DNA of 5,934 nucleotides from Candidatus Zixiibacteriota bacterium (GCA_030588275.1 JAUUYJ010000165.1:1-5934); one strand, 5' to 3'; shown: positions 1-5,692, counted from the first letter of the stretch. A program made the numbers and translations. The notes: generated by a model not told the origin, from the sequence alone.

Positions 1-5
1 AATAT

Positions 6-20
6 ACTTTAGATTAAAGT
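6..20. repeat. Short perfect palindrome upstream of the transporter
   Basis: ACTTTA and TAAAGT are perfect inverse complements around a 3-base spacer. The spacing and symmetry would suit a repressor or activator half-site pair for the downstream transporter, but the site is AT-rich and could be chance. No regulator gene is in view, and the window begins only five bases before it. Confidence 0.25.
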
Positions 21-165
21 TTGTTTGATTGCAACAATTATTCTGATCAGGCACCAATCTTCAAAGTCAACACCACTATTCATCCCACCAGTAACCAGCT
101 CCATAACCAATTCTAACCAAACAAACCGTTTGCCCAACGTCAGAGCAACCGTTATCGTAGAATCA

Positions 166-1056
166 ATGCAACCGACACATCTATATCTATCCCTCGCCGT
201 TGCTACCTTAGCGGTTAGCTGGGCGGCGGTTATAATTCGGATGGCCGACGCCGACCCGATCTCGACCGCATTTTATAGGCTCGCCTTCTCAGTTGTCATA
301 TTATTACCGTTTTCCTCAAAAGGGTTGTGGCAATCTCTGAGAAAATTATCCCGAAACGATCTTTGGCGCTTAACCTTGGCCGGCATCGCGCTTGGATTGC
401 ATTTCGCCACCTGGATCAGTTCGCTTAAATATACGTCGATCTCAAGCTCGGTTATCATTGTCTCGACCCAACCGTTTTTTGTCGCCCTTTGCGAAGCCTG
501 GCTATTTAAAGAAAAAATCTCCCGCCGAGCCGTAATCGGGATGACGCTTGCCTTCGGCGGGATGATCATCATCTCCATGTCAGATTTTCAACTTGCCGGG
601 GATGCTTTATGGGGTGATGGACTGGCTCTGATTGGCGCTATTTGCGCCGGGATATATCTGTTGATTGGCCGGTCTATCCGGCAAAAGCTGGATAACAGGC
701 ATTACATCCTCCCGGTTTACGCCGTCGCCGCGCTGACCCTTTTGATTATCGGGCTGTTTAACCACTCTCCATTATCTGGATTTTCAAATCAGACCTGGCT
801 CTGCTTTTTGCTATTGGCACTGATCCCGAATGTTATCGGCCATTCGCTTTATAATTATCTGCTCAAATTTATGCGAGCTCACTTGGTTGGCATCACGATC
901 CTTGGCGAACCGGTTGGGGCGACGATTCTGGCGGCGGTCATCTTTTCTGAGTATCCTGAAACGGCGACATACATTGGCGGCGTTTTGATCCTCACCGGGA
1001 TATTTTTGGCGTTAAAACGGGCTAAAAGTGATACCAAACTCCCTGAAACCGCTTGA
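166..1056 (+). CDS. EamA/DMT-superfamily membrane transporter
   Basis: A 296-residue polytopic inner-membrane protein of the drug/metabolite transporter superfamily, which exports or imports small metabolites; the substrate cannot be told from sequence. About ten hydrophobic segments fall into two homologous halves, as in two EamA (DUF6) domains. The first half begins almost at the N-terminus with a helix followed by IRMADADP and FYRLAFS, where a DP(x)n-R/L-pattern is usual; the second ends in an LGEPVGATILAAVIFSE motif, the classic 'EP' signature of the family, then a final helix and a short charged tail. I chose the ATG at 166 because the first membrane helix follows directly and the length fits the family (about 290-300). 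The reading frame stays open back to position 25, but those 47 codons are polar and unlike the family. No good Shine-Dalgarno precedes 166. The gene ends 72 bases before the tRNA and is probably transcribed separately from the cluster. Confidence 0.85.
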   Translation: MQPTHLYLSLAVATLAVSWAAVIIRMADADPISTAFYRLAFSVVILLPFSSKGLWQSLRKLSRNDLWRLTLAGIALGLHFATWISSLKYTSISSSVIIVSTQPFFVALCEAWLFKEKISRRAVIGMTLAFGGMIIISMSDFQLAGDALWGDGLALIGAICAGIYLLIGRSIRQKLDNRHYILPVYAVAALTLLIIGLFNHSPLSGFSNQTWLCFLLLALIPNVIGHSLYNYLLKFMRAHLVGITILGEPVGATILAAVIFSEYPETATYIGGVLILTGIFLALKRAKSDTKLPETA

Positions 1057-1087
1057 TTTTTCCGATCATTTGCATAGATTACAACGC

Positions 1088-1117
1088 TTGAAAAAAAAGA
1101 GAAATTAAGAAAATAAT
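1088..1117 (+). promoter_or_regulatory. Likely sigma-70-type promoter of the tRNA
   Basis: A -35-like TTGAAA at 1088-1093 and a -10-like AATAAT at 1112-1117 are separated by 18 bases that include an A8 tract. Transcription would begin about 1124, four or five bases before the tRNA, a typical arrangement for tRNA genes. It is an inference by eye: each hexamer has one mismatch or so from the E. coli-type consensus, and the region is AT-rich. It may also drive the SRP RNA and dnaX downstream because no terminator is visible between them. Confidence 0.5.
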
Positions 1118-1128
1118 TGGTCAAATAT

Positions 1129-1202
1129 GGGGCAGTAGCTCAGTTAGGGAGAGCGGTACGTTCGCAACGTATAGGTCGACGGTTCGAGCCCGTTCTGCTC
1201 CA
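1129..1202 (+). tRNA. tRNA-Ala (anticodon CGC)
   Basis: A complete 74-base cloverleaf. The acceptor stem GGGGCAG pairs with CTGCTCC, followed by discriminator A73; bases 8-9 are TA. The D arm is GCTC/GAGC with loop AGTTAGGGA. The anticodon stem GTACG/CGTAT closes the loop TTCGCAA, giving anticodon CGC at 1163-1165, which reads GCG (alanine). The variable loop is AGGTC and the T arm GACGG/CCGTT has loop TTCGAGC. The pair at position 3:70 is G:U, the main identity element for alanyl-tRNA synthetase, so anticodon and acceptor agree. The 3' CCA is not encoded (TTT follows A73) and must be added by nucleotidyltransferase. The gene sits 68 bases before the SRP RNA. Confidence 0.93.
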
Positions 1203-1214
1203 TTTAATTATCGG

Positions 1215-1245
1215 CGATCCGGACAGATTTTTAATTTACGGATCG
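1215..1245 (+). other. Hairpin between tRNA and SRP RNA
   Basis: CGATCCG (1215-1221) and CGGATCG (1239-1245) form a perfect 7-bp stem around a 17-base AT-rich loop. No T-tract follows the stem, so it does not look like an intrinsic terminator. It could be a processing signal if tRNA and SRP RNA are on one transcript, or a protein-binding inverted repeat near a promoter for the SRP RNA. Function is unknown. Confidence 0.35.
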
Positions 1246-1270
1246 TGCGACCAATAAGTGAATTTGAAAT

Positions 1271-1412
1271 GGGCTGATATCGGTCGGTCTCTTTGTGGGT
1301 CCTGTGCAACGACTGTCTGCCGAACCCCGTCAGGACCGGAAGGTAGCAGCGGCAGGCATTGCAGTGGTGTGATACAGTTTCGCTTACATCGTTGGCCGGC
1401 CGGTATCAGCCC
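1271..1412 (+). ncRNA. ffs: Bacterial small SRP RNA (4.5S RNA type)
   Basis: RNA scaffold of the signal recognition particle; it binds the M domain of Ffh and stimulates Ffh-FtsY GTPase during co-translational membrane targeting. The diagnostic helix-8 tip is intact: GTCAGG - ACC - tetraloop GGAA (1338-1341) - GGT - AGCAGC, with CAGG (1331-1334) opposite AGCA (1345-1348) forming the symmetric loop that contacts Ffh. Compared with the E. coli tip, a U-A pair next to the C-G pairs is swapped to A-U, a compensatory change. Below it TCTGCC (1316-1321) pairs with GGCAGG (1351-1356), and ACTG/CAGT pairs further down. The ends form a 17-bp terminal helix, 1271-1287 with 1396-1412, containing two G-U pairs, which I used to set the boundaries; this gives about 142 bases, longer than the roughly 114 of E. 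coli. The true mature ends could be several bases inside. dnaX follows 31 bases later, a conserved arrangement. Confidence 0.92.
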
Positions 1413-1443
1413 AAAACGAATCATTGATTCCCGGTTGTAAATT

Positions 1444-3222
1444 ATGGCATATCAAGTATTAGCCCTAAAATATCGACCCCTTCTTTTTGATGACCTCATC
1501 GGTCAGAGTCATATCAGCCAAACATTATCAAAAGCGGTCGAAACCGGGCGCATCGCCAACGGATATCTCTTTACCGGTCCACGCGGAACCGGCAAAACAA
1601 CCTCGGCTCGCATCCTGGCCAAAGCGCTCAATTGTGTCGAAGGGCCAACCGCAACCCCATGCAACAAATGTCCGATATGCAATGAAATAACCGCCGGTTC
1701 GTCACTTGATGTCCTTGAAATTGATGCCGCCTCCAACACTGGTGTTGACGACATCCGTACGCTGAGAGAAAACATCCGCTACCTCCCGACTTCGGGAAAA
1801 AAACGGGTCTTCATCATTGATGAAGTCCACCGTCTCTCCGGCTCCGCCTTTGATGCATTGTTGAAAACGCTTGAAGAACCGCCCGCCCATGCCCTGTTTA
1901 TTTTTGCCACCACCGAACCGCACAAAGTCCCCCAAACGATTCTGTCCCGAACCCAACGGTACGATTTCCGCCGGGTGACGACAGCGATGCTGGCTGAGCA
2001 TCTGCAGAATTTAGCCAATAAAGAAAAAGTTGAGATCGACAAAGAAGCTCTGTTTCTGATCGCCCGCAAAGGGGAAGGATCGGTTCGTGATGCTCTGTCA
2101 TTGATGGACCAGATGATCGCGGTCGCCGACGGCCCGATCAGTCTGGAGCAAACCTCCCGGACTCTGGGAGTTGTCGATCGCAAGATATTTGAAAAACTGC
2201 TTGAGATCATTGCCGCCGGAAAAACCGAGCCGATTTTCGATTTGGTAAAAGTTCTGTTTGAATCGGGGGTCGATTCAGCCGATTTTGTCAACGATTTCAT
2301 AAGTTACCTGAGAAATCTTCTGATCCAAAAATCAACCAGCGATCCGGCAGGACTTCTTGATATTTCGGAATCGGAAAAAGAGGCACTCGTCCGGCAAGCA
2401 TCATTTTTCAGCGAAACAGATATCCTCAGGATGATCCAGATATTAGCCGACCTCCTGGGCAAATTGAAAATCGGTTACGACGAGCGGATTTTTTTGGAGA
2501 TTGCTCTGGTACGACTGGCCCGGATGGAAGCAAGCATCACTCTTCAGGAAGTTATTCAACGGCTCAAACAGCTGTCCGCTAACCAACCGGCACCAGCATC
2601 GGGAAATATGTTTGATAACCTCAAACCGCCCCATGCCGCCAGACCTGCAAACAGCCAACCAACGACATCGTACCGGCGCCCCAGCCAACCTGCGCAGTCT
2701 TCGCCAACTCCCCCACCCCAGCCACCGCCACCACCCACATCCCCTACTTCCTGCGCTCCCCCCCCTTTTCAACAAGCGCCAAGACCGGCAAACGATCAAA
2801 TTATTCCGGGACAACCGATCAACCTGCCGCGTGTTCAGATGGGCTGGAGCGGTTTTCTGGACCTGTTGAAAAAGAGAAAACAGATGTTGGCATCGATGCT
2901 GTCTGAGGGAAAAGTTTCTGATGTCACCGATAACAAAATTACGGTTTCATTTGCGCCCACCAACATTACTAACAAACAGGTCGCGCAAAAACCAGATGCA
3001 GTTGCGGTGATAGAAGAAACTCTGCGTGAACATTTCAATATAGCGATTCGTATCAACTTTCAGATCGACGCCTCGGTCAAACCGCCACCGGTTGCCAGCG
3101 AACCTTCGGCTGGCTTGGAAGCGGTCAACACCGAAGATTTGTTTTCAAGCGACCCGGACCTGAAGAAAATGGTCGAACAGATCGACGGTGAAGTAATCGG
3201 CAAAAAGAAAATAGAAGAGTAA
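1444..3222 (+). CDS. dnaX: DNA polymerase III subunits gamma/tau
   Basis: ATPase of the clamp loader that opens the beta clamp and, in its full-length tau form, couples polymerases to the replicative helicase. The 592-residue frame shows the AAA+ core in order: Walker A GPRGTGKT (45-52); a zinc module with Cys64, 73, 76 and 79; Walker B IIDEVH (124-129); sensor 1 region FATTEPHKVP (154-163); arginine-finger motif SRT (169-171, usually SRC); sensor 2 GEGSVRDALS (210-219). The collar domain follows to about 375, then a Pro/Gln/Ser-rich linker (about 380-460), then a C-terminal domain starting W468-SGFLDLLKKRKQ, of the kind seen in many non-enterobacterial DnaX proteins. The start at 1444 gives the conserved MAYQVLALKYRP opening; no clear Shine-Dalgarno precedes it. 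A C8 run interrupts the linker at codons 439-441 and AAA AAG occurs at codons 476-477. ebfC follows after 25 bases. Confidence 0.97.
   Translation: MAYQVLALKYRPLLFDDLIGQSHISQTLSKAVETGRIANGYLFTGPRGTGKTTSARILAKALNCVEGPTATPCNKCPICNEITAGSSLDVLEIDAASNTGVDDIRTLRENIRYLPTSGKKRVFIIDEVHRLSGSAFDALLKTLEEPPAHALFIFATTEPHKVPQTILSRTQRYDFRRVTTAMLAEHLQNLANKEKVEIDKEALFLIARKGEGSVRDALSLMDQMIAVADGPISLEQTSRTLGVVDRKIFEKLLEIIAAGKTEPIFDLVKVLFESGVDSADFVNDFISYLRNLLIQKSTSDPAGLLDISESEKEALVRQASFFSETDILRMIQILADLLGKLKIGYDERIFLEIALVRLARMEASITLQEVIQRLKQLSANQPAPASGNMFDNLKPPHAARPANSQPTTSYRRPSQPAQSSPTPPPQPPPPPTSPTSCAPPPFQQAPRPANDQIIPGQPINLPRVQMGWSGFLDLLKKRKQMLASMLSEGKVSDVTDNKITVSFAPTNITNKQVAQKPDAVAVIEETLREHFNIAIRINFQIDASVKPPPVASEPSAGLEAVNTEDLFSSDPDLKKMVEQIDGEVIGKKKIEE
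2758..2765 (+). other. C8 homopolymer in the dnaX linker, possible slippage site
   Basis: Eight consecutive C bases followed by four T encode Pro439-Pro441-Phe442 at the domain III/IV boundary, close to the length at which the E. coli gamma product stops (about 430 residues). A loss of reading phase here would end quickly: a -1 shift at the TGA at 2904-2906 (about 487 residues) and a +1 shift at the TGA at 2867-2869 (about 474). Slippage is inferred only from the run, its position and the nearby stops; the genomic frame itself is intact, and a Pro-rich linker could produce such a run by chance. Confidence 0.3.
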
Positions 3223-3234
3223 TTTAAATAATTG

Positions 3235-3242
3235 AAGGAGGT
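3235..3242 (+). promoter_or_regulatory. Strong ribosome binding site of ebfC
   Basis: AAGGAGGT is a full anti-16S match lying five bases before the ATG at 3248. It fixes the ebfC start and is the strongest such site in the window, in contrast to dnaX and recR, which have none visible. It implies high, independent initiation of ebfC within the dnaX message. Confidence 0.85.
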
Positions 3243-3247
3243 CTGAA

Positions 3248-3565
3248 ATGGCCAAGGGAATGGGCGACATGATGAAACAGGTCGCTAAAATGCAACGGAA
3301 GATGGAAGAGATTCAGGCCGAGCTGGGCCAAAAGACGGTCGAAGGATCATCCGGCGGCGGCATGGTTATAGTTACCGCCAATGGCAATCAGGACATCATC
3401 TCAATCAAGATTGAAAAAGAGGTCGTTAACCCGGAAGATGTCGAAATGCTTGAAGACTTGATTCTCTCGGCTGTCAATCAGGCGCGCGAAAAAGCGGCCG
3501 AATTGCAATCGGAATCAATGGGTGGCCTGACCGGTGGACTCAATATTCCCGGATTGCCCTTTTAA
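3248..3565 (+). CDS. ebfC: YbaB/EbfC nucleoid-associated DNA-binding protein
   Basis: A small dimeric nucleoid-associated protein; family members bind DNA as tweezer-like dimers, and genetic context ties them to recombination and replication. The 105 residues match the usual family length and layout: an N-terminal amphipathic helix rich in Met, Lys and Gln (about 1-28, GDMMKQVAKMQRKMEEIQAE), a beta-sheet core with GGGMVIVTANGNQDI and ISIKIEKEVV, the conserved motif EMLEDLILSAVNQAREKA (about 67-84), and a Gly-rich tail ending in PGLPF. The start is set by the AAGGAGGT at 3235. It lies between dnaX and recR exactly as in many bacteria, and its stop codon is directly followed by the recR ATG. 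The exact biochemical role in this organism is not shown by the sequence. ybaB is a synonym. Confidence 0.95.
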   Translation: MAKGMGDMMKQVAKMQRKMEEIQAELGQKTVEGSSGGGMVIVTANGNQDIISIKIEKEVVNPEDVEMLEDLILSAVNQAREKAAELQSESMGGLTGGLNIPGLPF

Positions 3566-4162
3566 ATGTACCAATCATCCGAATCATTAGGCCGCTTGGT
3601 TTCGGTTTTATCCCGCATGCCAGGAATTGGCCGCAAAACGGCCGGGCGGCTCGCTTTTTATATTCTGAAAATGAGTCGCGAGGAAGCAAAAGAACTGGCC
3701 GATGCCGTTTTGGAAGTCAAAGAAAAAGTCGGCAATTGTTCGGTCTGCTTTAATATATCCGAGAACGATCCTTGCAACATCTGCACCGATCAACGGCGTG
3801 ACAAGTCGATCATTTGCGTCGTCGAGGAAGCCTCCGATATTATCGCGCTGGAAAAGGCGGAAGAGTTCAACCCGGCCTACCACGTTCTCGGTGGTCGCCT
3901 CTCCCCTCTCGATGGGATCGGCCCGGATGATTTGAACATCAAATCGTTGTTTGCCAGACTTGATGGATCGGTATCCGAAGTTATCATCGCCACCAACCCG
4001 GATGTTGAAGGTGAAGCGACCGCTATGTATCTCAATAAATTAGTTACGCCCTTCGGCGTCAAAGTCACCCGTATCGCGCGTGGCCTTCCGGTCGGGGGGG
4101 ATTTAGAATATGCCGACGGAGTTACTATCACGCGTGCTCTTCAGGGGCGACAGGAATTATAA
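3566..4162 (+). CDS. recR: Recombination mediator protein RecR
   Basis: RecR works with RecO (and RecF) to load RecA on single-stranded DNA covered by SSB, in gap repair and stalled-fork restart. The 198 residues fit the family (about 200). In order: an N-terminal helix-hairpin-helix with RMPGIGRKTAGRLAF (about 17-31); a four-Cys zinc finger, Cys58, 61, 70 and 73; a Toprim domain (about 81-175) beginning ICVVEEASDI, with the family signature LSPLDGIGPDDL (112-123) and the acidic ATNPDVEGEATA (142-153); and the C-terminal GLPVGGDLEYADG element (173-185). The ATG directly abuts the ebfC TAA and has no close Shine-Dalgarno, so translation is probably coupled to ebfC. All key residues are present; nothing suggests truncation. 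The gene ends 112 bases before mscS. Confidence 0.97.
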   Translation: MYQSSESLGRLVSVLSRMPGIGRKTAGRLAFYILKMSREEAKELADAVLEVKEKVGNCSVCFNISENDPCNICTDQRRDKSIICVVEEASDIIALEKAEEFNPAYHVLGGRLSPLDGIGPDDLNIKSLFARLDGSVSEVIIATNPDVEGEATAMYLNKLVTPFGVKVTRIARGLPVGGDLEYADGVTITRALQGRQEL

Positions 4163-4205
4163 GAAATTACCCTGTTTATCCGGGCACTTTTTAATAATAT
4201 CGTGG

Positions 4206-4242
4206 TTTGGTTTAGTAATCGATTGATCGCATGTAAACCAAA
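4206..4242. repeat. 9-bp inverted repeat upstream of mscS
   Basis: TTTGGTTTA (4206-4214) and TAAACCAAA (4234-4242) are perfect inverse complements with 19 bases between them. The right arm's CCAAA (4238-4242) can instead pair with TTTGG at 4248-4252, so two mutually exclusive hairpins are possible in RNA. A weak promoter reading places a -35-like TTGGTT (4208-4213) and a -10-like TGTAAA (4232-4237) on the two arms, which would make the repeat an operator. Another weak -10-like TAATAT (4195-4200) would put it in the 5' leader. Neither is certain. Confidence 0.4.
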
Positions 4243-4260
4243 ATTTATTTGGATACCAAC

Positions 4261-4266
4261 AAGGAG
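4261..4266 (+). promoter_or_regulatory. Ribosome binding site of mscS
   Basis: AAGGAG lies eight bases before the ATG at 4275, ideal spacing. It fixes the start of the channel gene. Confidence 0.8.
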
Positions 4267-4274
4267 CCTGAATC

Positions 4275-5108
4275 ATGGATTCTTTCTCAATTGAAGATAT
4301 TGGGACATTAATTGCTGACATTTCAGCCGCCTATGGTCTGAAAATTATTGGCGCCATTGCCATCTTAGTTATTGGTCGGATGATCGCCGGAATTCTGACC
4401 AGAGTCGTTGCAAAACTCCTCAAAAAATCGAACACCGACGAAACGTTGACCAAATTCTTTACCCGGTTGACAAAAATCGCGCTCAATACATTCATTATGC
4501 TGGCCGCTCTTGGGACTCTCGGTGTCGAAACAACTTCATTCGTCGCCATCATCGGTGCCGCAGGTTTGGCGGTCGGTTTTGCTTTGCAGGGCTCCTTATC
4601 AAACCTTGCATCAGGTGTCATGCTGATTGCTTTTCGTCCCTTTAAGATTGGCGATTTTGTCGAAGCGGGTGGGACATCCGGATCGATCGAAGCGATTCAG
4701 ATATTCAATACAATCATGAACACGCCTGATAATAAAATGGTGATCGTCCCCAACAGTAACATCACCGGCGGAAATATTATCAACTTTTCCGCGCGCGACA
4801 CACGCCGTATTGACATGGTCTTTGGGATCGGTTACGATGACGACATCAGAAAGGCGAAAGATGTTCTGCTTCGTCTTGCCAATGAAGATGATCGTATCCT
4901 CAAAGACCCGGCCACGACAGTTGCCGTTTCGGAATTGGCCGACAGCTCGGTCAATTTTGTCGTACGTCCCTGGGTCAAGACAGCCGATTATTGGGGAGTC
5001 TTCTTTGACCTGACCGAAAAGGTGAAGCTGACCTTTGATGCTGAAGGTATCTCTATTCCTTATCCTCAGCAGGATGTCCACATGCATCAGGTCGATCCAA
5101 ACGCCTAA
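4275..5108 (+). CDS. mscS: Small-conductance mechanosensitive channel MscS
   Basis: Homoheptameric inner-membrane channel that opens on membrane tension during hypo-osmotic shock and releases solutes. At 277 residues it is close to E. coli MscS (286), and the match runs the full length: TM1 about 22-43, TM2 about 66-85, pore-lining TM3 from about 89 with GAAGLAVGFALQGSLSN (94-110), then the kink and TM3b, FRPFKIGDFVE (120-130), the beta domain with the signature PNSNITGGNIINFS (159-172), and the alpha/beta vestibule domain with EDDRILKDP, SSVNFVVRPWV and ISIPYPQQDVH near the C-terminus. By alignment, Leu98 corresponds to pore-seal Leu105 of E. coli while Phe102 replaces Leu109; Phe at this place occurs in other homologues, so activity is probably retained. 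The AAGGAG site fixes the start. Two small genes follow with almost no gap, suggesting one message. Confidence 0.95.
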   Translation: MDSFSIEDIGTLIADISAAYGLKIIGAIAILVIGRMIAGILTRVVAKLLKKSNTDETLTKFFTRLTKIALNTFIMLAALGTLGVETTSFVAIIGAAGLAVGFALQGSLSNLASGVMLIAFRPFKIGDFVEAGGTSGSIEAIQIFNTIMNTPDNKMVIVPNSNITGGNIINFSARDTRRIDMVFGIGYDDDIRKAKDVLLRLANEDDRILKDPATTVAVSELADSSVNFVVRPWVKTADYWGVFFDLTEKVKLTFDAEGISIPYPQQDVHMHQVDPNA

Positions 5109-5109
5109 G

Positions 5110-5292
5110 ATGGAAAGCAATACGGAAAAATACACATCATGTGGGGCAGGAGTTTCGAGGAAAGCAATCTCTTGTCCCACTTGTAATCATAAGTCTAAGA
5201 ATATTTCGCCGAGCAGTGGAATCTCCGGATATATTTTTGAGTTTATAAGTGCTGTCATCGCGGCCTGCATCATCATAACTTTGTCTCTTTAA
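5110..5292 (+). CDS. Small degenerate zinc-ribbon protein with one membrane helix
   Basis: A 60-residue protein. Residues 8-28 look like a short zinc ribbon of the CxxCG...CPxCG kind, reading YTSCGAG...SCPTCNHK: Cys11, Cys22 and Cys25 are present, but the first ligand position is Tyr8 instead of Cys, and His27 might serve as a fourth ligand. Residues about 38-60 form one hydrophobic helix (GISGYIFEFISAVIAACIIITLSL), so the ribbon probably faces the cytoplasm from a membrane anchor; this is inference. I chose the ATG at 5110, one base after the mscS stop, because it gives a clean domain; the frame is open from 5035 inside mscS, but that extension would read mscS sequence out of phase. No Shine-Dalgarno is visible, so coupling to mscS is likely. 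Small proteins of this layout are common near membrane genes in bacteria but have no assigned role here. It could be decaying. Confidence 0.6.
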   Translation: MESNTEKYTSCGAGVSRKAISCPTCNHKSKNISPSSGISGYIFEFISAVIAACIIITLSL

Positions 5293-5299
5293 AAAATCT

Positions 5300-5692
5300 A
5301 TGCGTCGCAATTTTAAATTTCTATTCGATCCGGTTTTCTTGACCTCTCTGACTCTTTATACCCTAAACAACCTGACAATCGGTAGCCGAAGTTTTTTGAC
5401 GCACCCATTTTTTGAAAACTACTTCAACGATCTGTTTCTCGTCCCGGTAATTGTGCCTGCCATACTGTTTGCTTCAAAGAGCATTGGAATCAGACAGGGT
5501 AACATGCCTCCATCGCTATTGGAAATCGCTTTGCCGTTGGCTGTCTGGTCAATAGCGTTTGAATTTGTTGGCCCGTTCTTTTTTTCAAAAGGAACCGCCG
5601 ATATTTATGATGTCTTGTCATACTTCGTTGGTGGCATAATAAGCTGGCTCATCTGGAATCGGCGATGGCACTTTAATTCCCACCCCAAATAG
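5300..5692 (+). CDS. Uncharacterised polytopic membrane protein (130 aa)
   Basis: I cannot assign a function. The 130 residues hold about four hydrophobic segments (roughly 12-28, 43-59, 73-93 and 103-120) with short loops, and a basic N-terminus (MRRNFKF) and C-terminus (NRRWHFNSHPK) consistent with cytoplasmic ends. Two stretches stand out: ENYFNDLFLVPVIVP (39-53) and FEFVGPFFFSKGTADIYDVLSYFVGG (from 87), where a (T)AD-x-x-DV-x-x-Y-x-x-G pattern precedes the last helix. I recall this pattern from small hypothetical membrane proteins of Bacteroidota-like genomes; some carry transporter names that I would not trust. The gene starts seven bases after the preceding stop with no Shine-Dalgarno, so it is likely coupled to it. 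Its TAG at 5690-5692 overlaps the edge of a repeat, so the C-terminus may be shaped by that insertion. Confidence 0.65.
   Translation: MRRNFKFLFDPVFLTSLTLYTLNNLTIGSRSFLTHPFFENYFNDLFLVPVIVPAILFASKSIGIRQGNMPPSLLEIALPLAVWSIAFEFVGPFFFSKGTADIYDVLSYFVGGIISWLIWNRRWHFNSHPK

Noticed and set aside
25..165. Upstream extension of the transporter frame by 47 codons
   Set aside because: The stretch is polar, Ser/Asn/Pro-rich, unlike the family, and starts with TTG without a Shine-Dalgarno; the ATG at 166 gives the usual length.
1236..1440. Short frames on both strands over the SRP RNA
   Set aside because: The sequence is explained by the conserved RNA fold.
1779..2300. Long open frame on the - strand inside dnaX (173 codons)
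   Set aside because: It lies wholly opposite a clear AAA+ domain and shows no recognisable domain; it is a codon-bias shadow.
2501..2869. Second + strand frame inside dnaX (122 codons)
   Set aside because: As an independent gene it has no recognisable domain; only its last part matters, as the possible +1 tail after slippage at the C8 run.
4094..4100. G7 run in recR as a slippage or phase-variation site
   Set aside because: It encodes the conserved VGGD motif of RecR, and a core repair gene is an unlikely phase-variable target.
4163..4205. Possible terminator after recR
   Set aside because: Only CCC/GGG can pair before the T5 stretch near 4188, too weak for an intrinsic terminator.
4611..5180. 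Long open frame on the - strand opposite mscS (189 codons)
   Set aside because: It is antisense to a conserved channel gene, without recognisable motifs or a ribosome binding site that I can support.
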